Below are positions 16,940-26,278 of a DNA stretch of 58,721 nucleotides, one piece after another. Position numbers and translations under genes: made by a program. The notes beneath the pieces were generated by a model. It was given only the letters and a program-made list of their open reading frames with translations, searched no databases and was not told the DNA's origin. Positions within the stretch are counted from its first letter, which is position 1. Each line of letters starts with the position of its first letter. Origin of the DNA: an uncultured Eubacteriales bacterium (lineage in GTDB: Bacteria > Bacillota > Clostridia > Christensenellales > CAG-314); assembly GCA_900544545.1 (NCBI GenBank), contig UQVY01000012.1:1-58721 (forward strand), read 5' to 3'.

Positions 16940-19120
16940 CTAAATTTTTTCGGAAGTATCAAGCCGCTGACGGGCAACGAGGTCGGCGAAAAAGCCGCCT
17001 TTTTCTATCAGAGAGTCGTAAGTCCCGTCTTCGATTATCTTTCCGCCGTCGACGGCTACTATTCTGTCGCAGTGTTTTATCGTGGAAAGTCTGTGAGCGA
17101 TGACGATTCGCGTACATTTAAGCCCGTCGAGAGCCTCCGAGACCTTTTTCTGCGTAACGTTGTCGAGCGCGCTCGTAGCTTCGTCGAAAATAAGAATCTT
17201 TGGCTTTGCGGCAACGGCGCGGGCTATGACGAGCCTTTGTCTTTGTCCGCCGGAGACGCCTCCCGAACCCTCCGAAATAATCGTGTTCATTCCCATAGGC
17301 ATTTTACGGATATCGTCGGCGATTCCCGCAATCTCGGCGGCTGCCCAGGCTTCGTCGAGAGTAAGGTCGGGAGCGGAAATGGCTATATTGGAGAATATGT
17401 CGCCGCTGAAAAGCTTTCCGTTCTGCATAACGGTACCTATCTTCCTTCGGAGCGAACGCAGGTCTACGGACGCAAGGTCCTTTCCGTCGTAATAAATCGC
17501 GCCTTTACAGGGCTTTTCGAGCCCGAGAAGAAGACGAACGAGAGTGGATTTCCCCGAGCCGGTCTTTCCTACTATGGCGACGTATTGTCCGGGACGAATC
17601 TTCAGGGAAAGGTCGTCGATTATCATAGGAGAGCTTTCCGAGTATCTGAAAGAAACGTTGTTCAGTTCGATTCCGCCCGAAATGGAGGAAAGCACGGTCT
17701 TGCCTTCGGAAACTTCCGGTTCCGCGTCGAGAATGGGTTTGACGCGCTCGAAAACGGGTTTTATCTGCGCGACGGTAAGAGCTATGCCCGTGAGGGAGGA
17801 AAACGCGCCCGAAACCATTCCGTAAGCCGACGTGAAGGCGTAATAATCCGCAACCGAAACTTTCGATTCGGCCGCAAGATAGTACATAACGAGAGTTCCT
17901 GCCAGCGAAACCAGCAGAGATAAAGCCGAATTCAGCTTTATGAAAACGGGAGGATTGTAGGTAAGAGAGGAGCTTTGCGAATAGAGCCTCGCCCAACGGG
18001 AAAACGCACGCTTTTCCGCACCCGAAAGACGGATTTTCTGCACGCCGGTAAGAAGGTCGTAGACCATACCGCTTTCTTTTCCCGAAATTTCCATCGATTT
18101 TCGGGAAATCTTCATCTGCACTGCAGTGGTCGTTATCGATAAGGCGACGGTCGCGAGGATAATTATGAGAGCGGGAATTCCGAGAGCGGGAGCGTAAGCG
18201 AAAATCTGCGGAACGTATACGAGAGAAAATACCGAAGTCAGACCGGTGGTCATAACCACGGATACGAGCATTTCGCAAAGCGACTGGACGCTGTAAAGCC
18301 TTTCCGCAAGGTCGCCCGAAGAATATTCCCTGAAAAAGTCCGCCGGAAGGGACAGGATACGCATCATCGCCGCCGATTCGACGGCAAGACGGGTACGCGA
18401 ATTTATACGCGTAGTCATAAAAGTCTTGAAAACCCCTACGAGAAGCACGGAAAGAGATACGCTCAGCGAAAAAACAGCCGTCGTCAGAAGCAGAGAAATC
18501 TGCCCCGATTCGGCAACTTCGGAAAACATAAATCTCGTGAGCTTGGGAGTAAGTATTCCGAAAAGAGCGGCAAGAAGACTTACCGCGGCTATGAGAATAA
18601 GGTCGGCGGGCATTATCGTCCCGATTATGTACTTTATGAAGTCGCGGATACCCGTTTTCCGAAGCGGAAGCGGCTTATAAAAAGCGAGAGCTTCTTCTTC
18701 GAAAAGAGCCTGCGACTTCTTCCCGACTTTTTTCTTTTTTCCGTCGGACGGGTCTACGAAGCAGTATCCGCCCGTTCCGCGGGGAATAAGAGCCACGGCT
18801 TTCCCGCTTTCTCTGAAATAGCCGAGCATAGGTCCCGAGGCGTCTTTATACCAGCCGTCCGTAAGCCGTACGGTTCTTCGCATTATTCCCGACGGACGAA
18901 GAAGAAACTCCATTTTTTCGTCCGGATCGGTAACGTTCTCCGGAATTTCGCGGCTTTCCGTGCGGTAAAACGCAAGTACGCGGCTCATAGCGTCGCCCGT
19001 ATCGTCGCCCCAACTGCGGCTCCTTCCGGTAAACGAATCCGCCATCTCCGAAAACGCCCGCGAAAAATCACGCTCGTCGGCTTCTTTGCGTTGTTTTATC
19101 TGATCGTCGAACCAGCCCAT
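16940..19120 (-). CDS. NHLM-type peptide export ABC transporter, second subunit
   Basis: A 726-residue half-transporter paired in NHLM systems with the C39-peptidase transporter. An N-terminal cytoplasmic region of about 155 residues, shorter than usual and lacking a peptidase, precedes a membrane domain. The ATPase has Walker A VGKTGSGKST, signature VSGGQRQRL, Walker B ILIFDEATSALD and an H-loop (IVIAHRLST). All catalytic residues are present, so it should hydrolyse ATP. It starts 9 nt after the peptidase transporter gene stops. It probably forms a heterodimer with that protein to export matured peptide. Confidence 0.9.
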   Translation of the reverse strand: MGWFDDQIKQRKEADERDFSRAFSEMADSFTGRSRSWGDDTGDAMSRVLAFYRTESREIPENVTDPDEKMEFLLRPSGIMRRTVRLTDGWYKDASGPMLGYFRESGKAVALIPRGTGGYCFVDPSDGKKKKVGKKSQALFEEEALAFYKPLPLRKTGIRDFIKYIIGTIMPADLILIAAVSLLAALFGILTPKLTRFMFSEVAESGQISLLLTTAVFSLSVSLSVLLVGVFKTFMTTRINSRTRLAVESAAMMRILSLPADFFREYSSGDLAERLYSVQSLCEMLVSVVMTTGLTSVFSLVYVPQIFAYAPALGIPALIIILATVALSITTTAVQMKISRKSMEISGKESGMVYDLLTGVQKIRLSGAEKRAFSRWARLYSQSSSLTYNPPVFIKLNSALSLLVSLAGTLVMYYLAAESKVSVADYYAFTSAYGMVSGAFSSLTGIALTVAQIKPVFERVKPILDAEPEVSEGKTVLSSISGGIELNNVSFRYSESSPMIIDDLSLKIRPGQYVAIVGKTGSGKSTLVRLLLGLEKPCKGAIYYDGKDLASVDLRSLRRKIGTVMQNGKLFSGDIFSNIAISAPDLTLDEAWAAAEIAGIADDIRKMPMGMNTIISEGSGGVSGGQRQRLVIARAVAAKPKILIFDEATSALDNVTQKKVSEALDGLKCTRIVIAHRLSTIKHCDRIVAVDGGKIIEDGTYDSLIEKGGFFADLVARQRLDTSEKI

Positions 19121-19129
19121 TTCCTTCTC

Positions 19130-21301
19130 CTATTCGTTGGTGATAAGGTTTGCGTAAGCTCCGCCCTTTGCCATAAGTTCCTCGTGAGTCCCTCTTTCCG
19201 CGACGCAGCCGTCTTCGAGCACGATTATCTCGTCGGAATCCCTTATCGTCGAAAGCCTGTGAGCCACGACTATGCAGGTTATTCCGCGGTCTTTTATGGA
19301 GCGTACGACTTCCGATTCCGTCTTTGCGTCGAGGGCGCTCGTAGCTTCGTCGAGAATAAGCAGGGTAGGATCCTGCGCGAGAACCCTCGCAATCTCCAGA
19401 CGTTGCTTTTCGCCGCCCGAGAAGTTCTTTCCGCCTTCGGTTATCTTGCAGGAATATCCGCCCTCTCTTTTCATTATCGTTTCGTGAATGCTCGCGTCCC
19501 TCGCAGCCATAATGACTTCGAAATCCTCTATCGACGAGTCCCACATCTTAACGTTGTTTGAAACGGTATCTTCGAAAAGAATAACGTCCTGATCCACGAC
19601 CGCGACCGAACCCGTAAAGACGTTTCTGTCGATTTCGCTCATAGGCTTTCCGTCGAAAAGGATCTCTCCGCTCCACGGGGAATAAAGCCCCGAGATAAGC
19701 TTGGCTATCGTGGACTTTCCACAGCCGGAACCGCCTACGAGAGCTATTCTTCCGCCCGATTTTATCGAAAGGGAAAAGTCCTTTATAAGAGGCTTGTCGA
19801 GTCTGGAGTAACCGAAAGTCACGTTTTTCATTTCGAGCGCGCCCGAGAGCTTTCCGTATTCTTCGTATTCGGAACGGATGTCGCAGTTAGGATCTGCGGG
19901 ATATTTCATAACGTCTTCGACTCTCTCCATTTCCGCGCGCATTTCCTGAACGGACTGCCCCGTAGTGATAAGCTGCGTGACGGGAGAAGAAAAGGAATCC
20001 AGAAAGCCTTGAAAAGCCATTATCATACCTATCGTGAAGCTTCCGTCGAAAACGAGAAGCAGCCCCACCGTGATTACGGCGGCATCCGCAATCAGACCCG
20101 CGACGGAGGGAATGATTCCGAGCAGCCCCGAAATCTTCTCGTATTTAACGTTCTGGGCGTTGACGCTCGCCTGATAGCCCGCCCACTTCGTGAAGAAACC
20201 GTTTTCCGCGCCGCTCGATTTTATGGTTTCGATCATTTCGACGCCCGCAATCGTCGTACCCGCGAGTTTACCCGCGTCTCTCATTCGTACCCGCGTTATG
20301 TTTATACGCTTGCGGGAGATGATTTCGGAGACTATAAGATTGACCGCGATGGAGCTTATTCCGATAAGAGAAAGAACGACGCTGTAACGGAGCATTACGA
20401 CGAGATAGAATATCATCATAACCGTGTTTATAAGCAGCGGAGTAAGCGTCTGTACGAGAGTATGGGCAATCGAAGCGTTTGAGGATTGCCGCTGCTGAAG
20501 GTCGCCCGCCATTCTCTGCGAGAAGAATTCCATCGGAAGCCGAAGAACGTGCCACATATATTCCGAATTCCCGACGGCAGCCATTTTTCCGTCTATGCGG
20601 AGAGAATAGACCGAGCGGATACATTCGGTTACGAGTTTTACGGCGATAAGTGCGGCAAAACCCGCCGTGAAAGGCACGAGCCAGTCGGAATTGACGCCGG
20701 TCAGTATACGGTCGAGAAAGATTCTCGAAAAAATAGGATCGATAAGACCGGTCAGAGATAAAATCACCGTCGTCAGAAGAGTGAAAACGAACGCCCCGAC
20801 CGAACCCTTGAGTTTTTCTTTAGCAAAGGAAAGAACCGAGCGCGGTTTTCCTTCGGGAACGAAATCCTCCGTCGGCTCGAACATAAGACAAATGCCCGTG
20901 AAGGCTTTGTCGAAATCCTCCATCGAAACCGAATAGCTTCCTTTGGCGGGGTCGTTGAGATAGGCTTTATTGCCCCTGAATCCGTCAAGCACGAGGAAAT
21001 GGTTGAAATTCCAGTGGATAATGCAGGGGAATTTCCCGTTTTTGCGGAGATCTTCCGGCTCGTAGCGGTAGCCCTTCGCAGTAAGTCCGTAACTTCTCGC
21101 CGCGATAAGAACGTTTTTCGCGTTGGAGCCGTCGCGCGAGACTCCGCAGTCGGCTCTGAGCTTTTCGAGAGGAATCCATTTTCCGTAATACGCGAGAATC
21201 ATTCCCAGCGAAGCCGCTCCGCATTCCAGAACTTCGAGCTGCATAACGACGGGAACCTTGGCGACGCCCGTCGATATAGGTTTTTTCTGCGGTTTTTTCA
21301 T
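19130..21301 (-). CDS. Peptidase-containing ABC exporter, C39/NHLM type
   Basis: A 723-residue bacteriocin-type exporter that cleaves double-Gly leaders and exports the core. Residues 1-140 are a C39 cysteine peptidase with oxyanion Gln21, catalytic Cys27 (LECGAASLGM), His101 (NFNHFLVLDG) and Asp117 (LNDPAKGSY). A six-helix membrane domain follows. The ATPase has Walker A GGSGCGKS, signature FSGGEKQR and Walker B LLILDEATSALD. No precursor with a cleavable Gly-Gly site lies beside it. The two at 57992-58721 end their leaders in VAGGG and are the obvious clients in this window. Confidence 0.93.
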   Translation of the reverse strand: MKKPQKKPISTGVAKVPVVMQLEVLECGAASLGMILAYYGKWIPLEKLRADCGVSRDGSNAKNVLIAARSYGLTAKGYRYEPEDLRKNGKFPCIIHWNFNHFLVLDGFRGNKAYLNDPAKGSYSVSMEDFDKAFTGICLMFEPTEDFVPEGKPRSVLSFAKEKLKGSVGAFVFTLLTTVILSLTGLIDPIFSRIFLDRILTGVNSDWLVPFTAGFAALIAVKLVTECIRSVYSLRIDGKMAAVGNSEYMWHVLRLPMEFFSQRMAGDLQQRQSSNASIAHTLVQTLTPLLINTVMMIFYLVVMLRYSVVLSLIGISSIAVNLIVSEIISRKRINITRVRMRDAGKLAGTTIAGVEMIETIKSSGAENGFFTKWAGYQASVNAQNVKYEKISGLLGIIPSVAGLIADAAVITVGLLLVFDGSFTIGMIMAFQGFLDSFSSPVTQLITTGQSVQEMRAEMERVEDVMKYPADPNCDIRSEYEEYGKLSGALEMKNVTFGYSRLDKPLIKDFSLSIKSGGRIALVGGSGCGKSTIAKLISGLYSPWSGEILFDGKPMSEIDRNVFTGSVAVVDQDVILFEDTVSNNVKMWDSSIEDFEVIMAARDASIHETIMKREGGYSCKITEGGKNFSGGEKQRLEIARVLAQDPTLLILDEATSALDAKTESEVVRSIKDRGITCIVVAHRLSTIRDSDEIIVLEDGCVAERGTHEELMAKGGAYANLITNE

Positions 21302-21310
21302 CTGCTCACC

Positions 21311-21784
21311 TCAGTTGAAAAGGAATACGGACGGAGATATGCTTTCGGTTACGATAACCGCGTCGTATACGCCGTTTTTCACGTCCGTTTCCGCCGTTAC
21401 GACGTAAACCCAGTCGCTCGCCGAAAAGCCTCCGACGTGGAGAAGATATTCGTCGGGAAGAGTTTCGGCTTTTACGGGAGAACCGCTGACCGTCGCGACC
21501 GTAAATTCCTTTCCGCCCGCGCGGATAGTCATTCCTTCCTTTACGCCCGAGCCCGCACTCGCCGAAACGTAGCAGGTAAGAGTTCCGTTTTCACAGCTGC
21601 CGGCAGCCTTGACGGTGGTTTCCACGCGTCCGAGAAAACACCAGCACAACGCGCCCGCAAGCAACAGTATGACTGCGGCGAGAAGAATCCATACGCCCGG
21701 AGTGACTACCTTTACGTAGCAGCTCAGCTCTTCCGGAGAAGATACTCTTTTAATGCTTTTTTCTCTGAAAATCTTGTCGTCCAT
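21311..21784 (-). CDS. NHLM system secretion accessory protein, short HlyD-like
   Basis: A 157-residue protein with one N-terminal membrane helix (PGVWILLAAVILLLAGALCW, about residues 29-48) and a small extracytoplasmic beta-rich domain. The layout matches the short membrane-fusion-like secretion protein found with NHLM exporters. It is far shorter than a full HlyD and has no long coiled coil, as expected where there is no outer membrane. It lies between the RsbW-like gene (19 nt) and the peptidase exporter (9 nt). Confidence 0.78.
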   Translation of the reverse strand: MDDKIFREKSIKRVSSPEELSCYVKVVTPGVWILLAAVILLLAGALCWCFLGRVETTVKAAGSCENGTLTCYVSASAGSGVKEGMTIRAGGKEFTVATVSGSPVKAETLPDEYLLHVGGFSASDWVYVVTAETDVKNGVYDAVIVTESISPSVFLFN

Positions 21785-21803
21785 TTTATTTCTCCTTGCA
21801 GCG

Positions 21804-22214
21804 TCATACCACGCGTTTAACGACGCGAAGAACGTTCTTTCCGTCTTTGTTTTCGTAAAACAATCCGTCGGTCATCTTTCTTACGAGCAAAAGCCCGAGT
21901 CCGCCGGGAGTCCTTTCTTCTGCCGAAGCCGAAACGTCCGGTTCCGCCACAGCGGTGGGATCGAAGGGTATTCCTTCGTCGGTAAAGGTAAGGATTACGG
22001 AATCGGGGCGGCTTTCGAGGTCAACCGATACCGTAAGATATCCCTCTCCGTCCGGATAGGCGCATTTCGCGACGTTGCTCGCAAGCTCGTCCGCGGCTAT
22101 ACTCAGCTGAGCGGTAATTTTCGGGGAGCAGCCGTATTCTTCGAGAATCCCGCATATAAAATCCGTAATCTCGGGAATATTGGCGATATCGGCCTTTACG
22201 GTGATTTCTTTCAT
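21804..22214 (-). CDS. RsbW/SpoIIAB-like anti-sigma kinase
   Basis: A 136-residue GHKL-type ATP-binding protein. The N-box is in AADELASNVAKCAYP, the G1 box is TDEGIPFDP, and the G2 region is GGLGLLLVRKM. In partner switching these kinases sequester a sigma factor or other target and phosphorylate a STAS antagonist. The start overlaps the phosphatase stop by 4 nt. Its partners are encoded directly upstream (phosphatase and STAS protein). The candidate target in the same run is the ECF sigma factor, which would be an unusual partner for an RsbW protein. Confidence 0.88.
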   Translation of the reverse strand: MKEITVKADIANIPEITDFICGILEEYGCSPKITAQLSIAADELASNVAKCAYPDGEGYLTVSVDLESRPDSVILTFTDEGIPFDPTAVAEPDVSASAEERTPGGLGLLLVRKMTDGLFYENKDGKNVLRVVKRVV

Positions 22215-24625
22215 AAGTCGCCTCCCTTTCCGTTATAGCGAAGATAGACCATCGTTACGTCGTCCGCCTGAGGAGCTTCGCCCGCGAATTCGTCCACGGC
22301 GGCTTTTACGGCGGGGATAAGTCCCCCGTAAGAACCGTTATACGAATCGAGAAATTCCGCCAGACGCTCTTCGCCGAAAAGATTGCCTTCGGTATCGGCC
22401 GCTTCGGTTACTCCGTCGGTATAGAGGAAAAGTTCGTCTCCTTCCTCGAGCTTCAGGAGGTTGTTTTTATAGCGGACGCCCTCCATTCCAGCAAGAACGA
22501 ACCCTGGACGGACTCTTAAATATTCGAATTTTCCGCCCTTTTTACGAAGCAGCGGAGGATTATGCCCCGCGTTTGCGAATTCGACTTCGCCCGTGGACGG
22601 ATTTATTTCGCCCAGCCACGCGGTAACGAACATTCCCGCGTCGTTGTTTTCGCAGAGCTTTTCGTTCGTCCGTGAAAGGACGTCCTCTACGGAATTGCCC
22701 GACTCCGCAAAACCTTTGACGAAGGTCTTTGCCGTCATCATAAACAAAGCCGCCGGAATTCCTTTACCCGAAACGTCGGCGATTATAAAGGCGAGTTTGT
22801 CGCCCGCGGGGAAGAAATCGTAAAAATCTCCGCCCACTTCCTTAGCAGTATACATAGCCGCGCAAAGCGACAATTCTTTCTTGTCGGGATATTCTTTCGG
22901 AAGAGACGCGTGCTGGATTTCCCGCGCGAATTCCAGTTCCTTATCGATTCGGGCGGCGGCTTCGGCTATATAGCGTTTAAGGGTAACCACGGTCGAATTG
23001 ATGTCGTCGGAAAGAGAGGCGAATTCTTCGCTGCCGCGGACGTTGACCACGACGTCGAGATTTCCGCCCGTTATTTCGGCGAGAGAAAGATTGACCTTAT
23101 CCATATTGTCGACGATGAGCTTCTTTATGAGGAAGTAAACAAGTACGAAAAGCGTCCCGAATACCACGAATTCCATAAACACGGTAACGTATACCGATAT
23201 GTCTCTCGAAAGCATGGCTTCGCTCTGAGTCATCGCGCCTATTATATAGTAGCCTTCGGAATAAACGAAATCCACGAAACAGTATTTTCCGTATACCACG
23301 TCCACGAAGCTCTCCCCGGAAGTTCTGTCCGTGAGAGAAAGCCCCGTAACGGCGATATTGCTTCCCTTTCCGTTGTTTCTGTCGCTGACTATGACGAAAT
23401 TATCGTCGGTTATTATTATATAGCCTTCCTCGCCTATTCTTCTGTTGCGTGCGGCTCCCACGACTTCTTCGTCTATATCCCGTCTGAATCGCTCCGCATC
23501 GTAAGCCACCTGAACGAATCCTCCCTGCGGAAGAGTCTTTCCTGCGTATTTACGGAGAATGCTCGCGTCTCTCGATATGGGACCGTACTTCTGAACGAGT
23601 TCGGTTTCGTTTCCGTCCAGAAGCGCGAGAAACTCCGCGGACTGCTCGCCGCTACGCATATCGTAGCCTACGTTGTTCGAATCGGAGGAAACGACGATTT
23701 TTCCGTCCGCGCCTATAACGTTGATTTCGGCGACGTCGTATAAGCTCAGCCACGTCGAAAGAGCCTCGTCCGTTACCGAGTGATTATAAGAAAGCTCGGA
23801 GGCTACTATGCGGGTGAGAGAAAGAAGATTCTCGTCCGAAGCGTCGATAACGTCCTGACGAACGTCCTCTATGTTGAGTCGGACAAGCTCCTCCGCGCTC
23901 GTTTCTGCAAGCTGAGTCTGAAGCGACCAGGTGAAAAGCACCGTTGCGAGAAAACATACGGCTACGCAGGCAAGCAGCCATCGCTGAAAGATAGCCGAGA
24001 TGTTGCGGAGCTCGTGAGAAGTCCGTTTTTCGCCCTTCCCGATAAAGGTTACGCACAGAGTCGCCGCGGTTACGGTAAGTCCGTTGACCGTAATCATCGG
24101 AAGAGAGCCGAGTTTTACGAAAGTGAAGGCGCGGCTTACGTCGGACATATTCGTCAGGAAAATGAGAAGCATATGCAATACTTCCATAGTCATCGCGAGA
24201 GCGAGTCCGTATTTCCACGACGGCTTCTTGTCGTCGAACATAAACTTCCTGAGCAAAGCGGAGGTTATTCCGGCGAGGACGGTGGCTATCGAGCAGGCAA
24301 GCCTTGTGTATTCTCCCGCTCCCCAGTAATAGGCAAACCATCTTTCCACGCCGCCGATGACTCCGGCGATTATTCCCGCGGGCGCGCCGAAAAGCAGTCC
24401 CGCACAGATAGGCGCGGAATCCCTTATGTTAATCGTGGCTCCGCCGACGTTGACTCCGAATTCCGTCGCGCATATCGCGACCAAGCCGAAAATCACGCCG
24501 ATTATCGTCTGTTTCGCCACGTATTTCATTTTTCCGAAACGAGTTTTCTTTTCGAGAACGTACAGCCCCGCCGAAACCGCCGTCGGAATCACGGCTATTA
24601 AAAGAAGTCCGAGAAAAGTATCCAT
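22211..24625 (-). CDS. Membrane sensor SpoIIE/RsbU-type PP2C phosphatase
   Basis: An 804-residue sensor phosphatase. Residues 1-200 form a multi-helix membrane domain of the LytS 5TM type (family cue INIRDSAPICAGLLFGAPAG). A helix near 215-235 and an extracytoplasmic Cache-like domain follow, then a helix near 475-500 and a HAMP-like linker. The C-terminal PP2C domain has EVGGDFYDFF, ADVSGKGIPAALFM and ELFLYTDGVTEA with the metal-binding Asp residues. It should dephosphorylate the STAS antagonist in response to an extracellular or membrane signal and so release the target of the RsbW-like kinase. Confidence 0.9.
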   Translation of the reverse strand: MDTFLGLLLIAVIPTAVSAGLYVLEKKTRFGKMKYVAKQTIIGVIFGLVAICATEFGVNVGGATINIRDSAPICAGLLFGAPAGIIAGVIGGVERWFAYYWGAGEYTRLACSIATVLAGITSALLRKFMFDDKKPSWKYGLALAMTMEVLHMLLIFLTNMSDVSRAFTFVKLGSLPMITVNGLTVTAATLCVTFIGKGEKRTSHELRNISAIFQRWLLACVAVCFLATVLFTWSLQTQLAETSAEELVRLNIEDVRQDVIDASDENLLSLTRIVASELSYNHSVTDEALSTWLSLYDVAEINVIGADGKIVVSSDSNNVGYDMRSGEQSAEFLALLDGNETELVQKYGPISRDASILRKYAGKTLPQGGFVQVAYDAERFRRDIDEEVVGAARNRRIGEEGYIIITDDNFVIVSDRNNGKGSNIAVTGLSLTDRTSGESFVDVVYGKYCFVDFVYSEGYYIIGAMTQSEAMLSRDISVYVTVFMEFVVFGTLFVLVYFLIKKLIVDNMDKVNLSLAEITGGNLDVVVNVRGSEEFASLSDDINSTVVTLKRYIAEAAARIDKELEFAREIQHASLPKEYPDKKELSLCAAMYTAKEVGGDFYDFFPAGDKLAFIIADVSGKGIPAALFMMTAKTFVKGFAESGNSVEDVLSRTNEKLCENNDAGMFVTAWLGEINPSTGEVEFANAGHNPPLLRKKGGKFEYLRVRPGFVLAGMEGVRYKNNLLKLEEGDELFLYTDGVTEAADTEGNLFGEERLAEFLDSYNGSYGGLIPAVKAAVDEFAGEAPQADDVTMVYLRYNGKGGDL

Positions 24626-24652
24626 AAAACAGTTCCTCCCGCCAAGACGGGG

Positions 24653-24949
24653 TTATTCCACGGTCAGAATATCCGAAAAGCCCGTAATGTCGAAAACCTC
24701 CCGAATAGTATCGTTGATATGGCGGACGACCATAGAACCCTGTTTGTTCATAGTCTTCTGACAGGCGAGAAGCACTCTCAGTCCTGCGGAAGAAAGATAT
24801 CCGAGTTCGCCGAAATCGAAAACGAGTTCGGTTATTCCGTCGAGAGAATCTCTCAGCTCGGCTTCGAGCTGCGGAGAAGTATTCGTGTCGAGCCTTCCGG
24901 ATAAAGTTACCGTAAGAGTGGTTCCTTGTGTTTTCTTATCTATGGTCAT
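24653..24949 (-). CDS. STAS-domain anti-sigma factor antagonist
   Basis: A 98-residue RsbV/SpoIIAA-like protein. The phosphorylation loop is YLSSAGLRVLL, with the expected phospho-acceptor Ser54. The N-terminal strand GTTLTVTLSGRLDTNTS is typical. It is the first gene after the promoter at 25020-25048. Its ATG follows GGGGGAG. The set of antagonist, phosphatase and kinase is a complete partner-switching module within 3.2 kb. Confidence 0.9.
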   Translation of the reverse strand: MTIDKKTQGTTLTVTLSGRLDTNTSPQLEAELRDSLDGITELVFDFGELGYLSSAGLRVLLACQKTMNKQGSMVVRHINDTIREVFDITGFSDILTVE

Positions 24950-25019
24950 AAGCGCGTCTCCCCCGAAAACGGCAGCGTTGCGGAAGCCGCGGTTTTCAAA
25001 AAATCTTATATTGTTTCAC

Positions 25020-25048
25020 ATTGTACCATATATACGGATTTTTTGCAA
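25020..25048 (-). promoter_or_regulatory. Promoter of the partner-switch and peptide-export run
   Basis: On the minus strand TTGCAA (25043-25048), a 17-nt spacer and TACAAT (25020-25025) lie about 70 nt before the STAS ATG. No other good promoter was seen down to the sigma factor gene. Confidence 0.8.
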
Positions 25049-25165
25049 GTGAAAAAAGGCTCGGGTTATTTCATTCGGTAAAGCGGTTTCGTTTTCACGG
25101 ATACGCAAAATTCCGCCGCGGAAAATTGCGGACGTACGGGATTTCGGCGCGTTTTGTTTTTACGG

Positions 25166-25194
25166 TTGATTTTTTCGGCGAAAAGTGATATAAT
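25166..25194 (+). promoter_or_regulatory. Promoter of the MntR-like regulator
   Basis: TTGATT (25166-25171), a 17-nt spacer and TATAAT (25189-25194), divergent from the STAS promoter about 120 nt away. Confidence 0.8.
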
Positions 25195-25220
25195 CCGTAA
25201 AAAAAGGAGCGGTCGGACTT

Positions 25221-25592
25221 ATGAACAACAACGAATCGCAGGAAATGTATCTCGAAACGATATTGAGATTACAGGACAAAAAGGGCGGAGTACGCTCCGT
25301 AGACGTCGCGGAAGAGCTGGGTTACAGCAAGCCGAGCGTTTCGAGAGCCGTAGGAATACTCAAAAAGGACGGATTCATAACGGTCAGACCGGACGGGACG
25401 ATAGACCTTACCGAATCGGGCAGAAAAAAAGCCGAGAGTATTTACGCGCGGCATAAAGTCCTCACGAAAGCCTTCGTCGTTATGGGGCTGGAGCCGCTCG
25501 CAGCCGAAGAAAACGCCTGTCGCGTCGAGCATATAATCACCGAGGACGCCTTCGAGGCGATAAGAAAATATTTCGGAGAGGATAAGGAGTAA
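25221..25592 (+). CDS. MntR/DtxR-family metal-dependent regulator
   Basis: A 123-residue transcription factor. The winged helix covers residues 7-70 (YLETILRLQ; VDVAEELGYSKPSVSRAVGI). The dimerisation and metal-binding helices follow (ARHKVLTKAFVVMGL and ENACRVEHIIT, with the His/Glu/Cys pattern of the family). There is no SH3-like third domain, so it is the MntR-like short type. It probably senses Mn or Fe. No transporter gene adjoins it. It is divergent from the partner-switch run and the two share a short intergenic region. Confidence 0.87.
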   Translation: MNNNESQEMYLETILRLQDKKGGVRSVDVAEELGYSKPSVSRAVGILKKDGFITVRPDGTIDLTESGRKKAESIYARHKVLTKAFVVMGLEPLAAEENACRVEHIITEDAFEAIRKYFGEDKE

Positions 25593-25671
25593 ATTCTTCG
25601 CCGCAAAATGAATTCACGGATAAAAACGAATCGGTAAATAGAAATTAAAAATTACCGGGATATCCGCTACG

Positions 25672-25708
25672 AAAAAAGCCCGCGAATTTACTTTCCGCGA
25701 GCTTTTTA
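25672..25708. terminator. Bidirectional terminator
   Basis: AAAAAGCcCGCG (about 25673-25684) pairs with CGCGaGCTTTTT (25697-25708) with one mismatch. T runs lie on both strands. It follows the MntR-like gene and faces the truncated aldo/keto reductase. Confidence 0.75.
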
Positions 25709-25765
25709 GTTTCGTTTGAATGTGTGATTCCGAAAAATCGGTTTTAATAATTCCCAGTGGGCAGA

Positions 25766-26080
25766 TTAGCCGGATTCTTTTCCGCAAGCCCGAAGCTGGC
25801 TCTCAAAAAACGGACGGACGTCGCTTTCCGACTTGAAATAGGCGCCTGTAAGCTTGTCGGTCAGGGTAAAGCTTTCGCGCGGATAACGCTTTACGAGGCA
25901 TTCACGCACCGCGACTTCGCTTTTCGTTTCCACGCAGCCGTGAGCCGTATCGAAATAGTTGAAGCCGTTTCCGATAAACGTATCGACCATTTTGCTTAAT
26001 TCCGCATAATCCACTTCGTTTTCTTTCATCGGCAATCTCATACAGTCGAAGCCGAAATTCTTTTTCACGTTCTCAAACAT
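25766..26080 (-). pseudogene. Aldo/keto reductase, 5' fragment only
   Basis: The 104 codons match the start of the long clostridial aldo/keto reductases. They include FGFDCMRLPMKENEVDY, GFNYFDTAHGC (with the catalytic Asp and Tyr pair region) and RECLVKRYPRESFTLTDKL. The frame stops right after LRACGKESG, where a full enzyme would continue for more than 200 residues. No continuation is visible in other frames before the terminator at 25672. Loss of the 3' part probably came from a deletion at the edge of the decayed region. Confidence 0.8.
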
Positions 26081-26278
26081 AAAAGCCTCCTTCCGTTATA
26101 AATGATTGCATAACCGTTTTCGCGAGCTGCGGTTATGACTCGACGCGGCGCGGTTTCAGCCGAATCCGTTAGTCATTTAAACATTTTTCACGGAAAAAGT
26201 CAATAGGAGAAAAAAGACGTCCGCAAAGCTCCGAAACACGATAATTCTCCCGAATAACGTTTTTCTATAAATCGAGCC

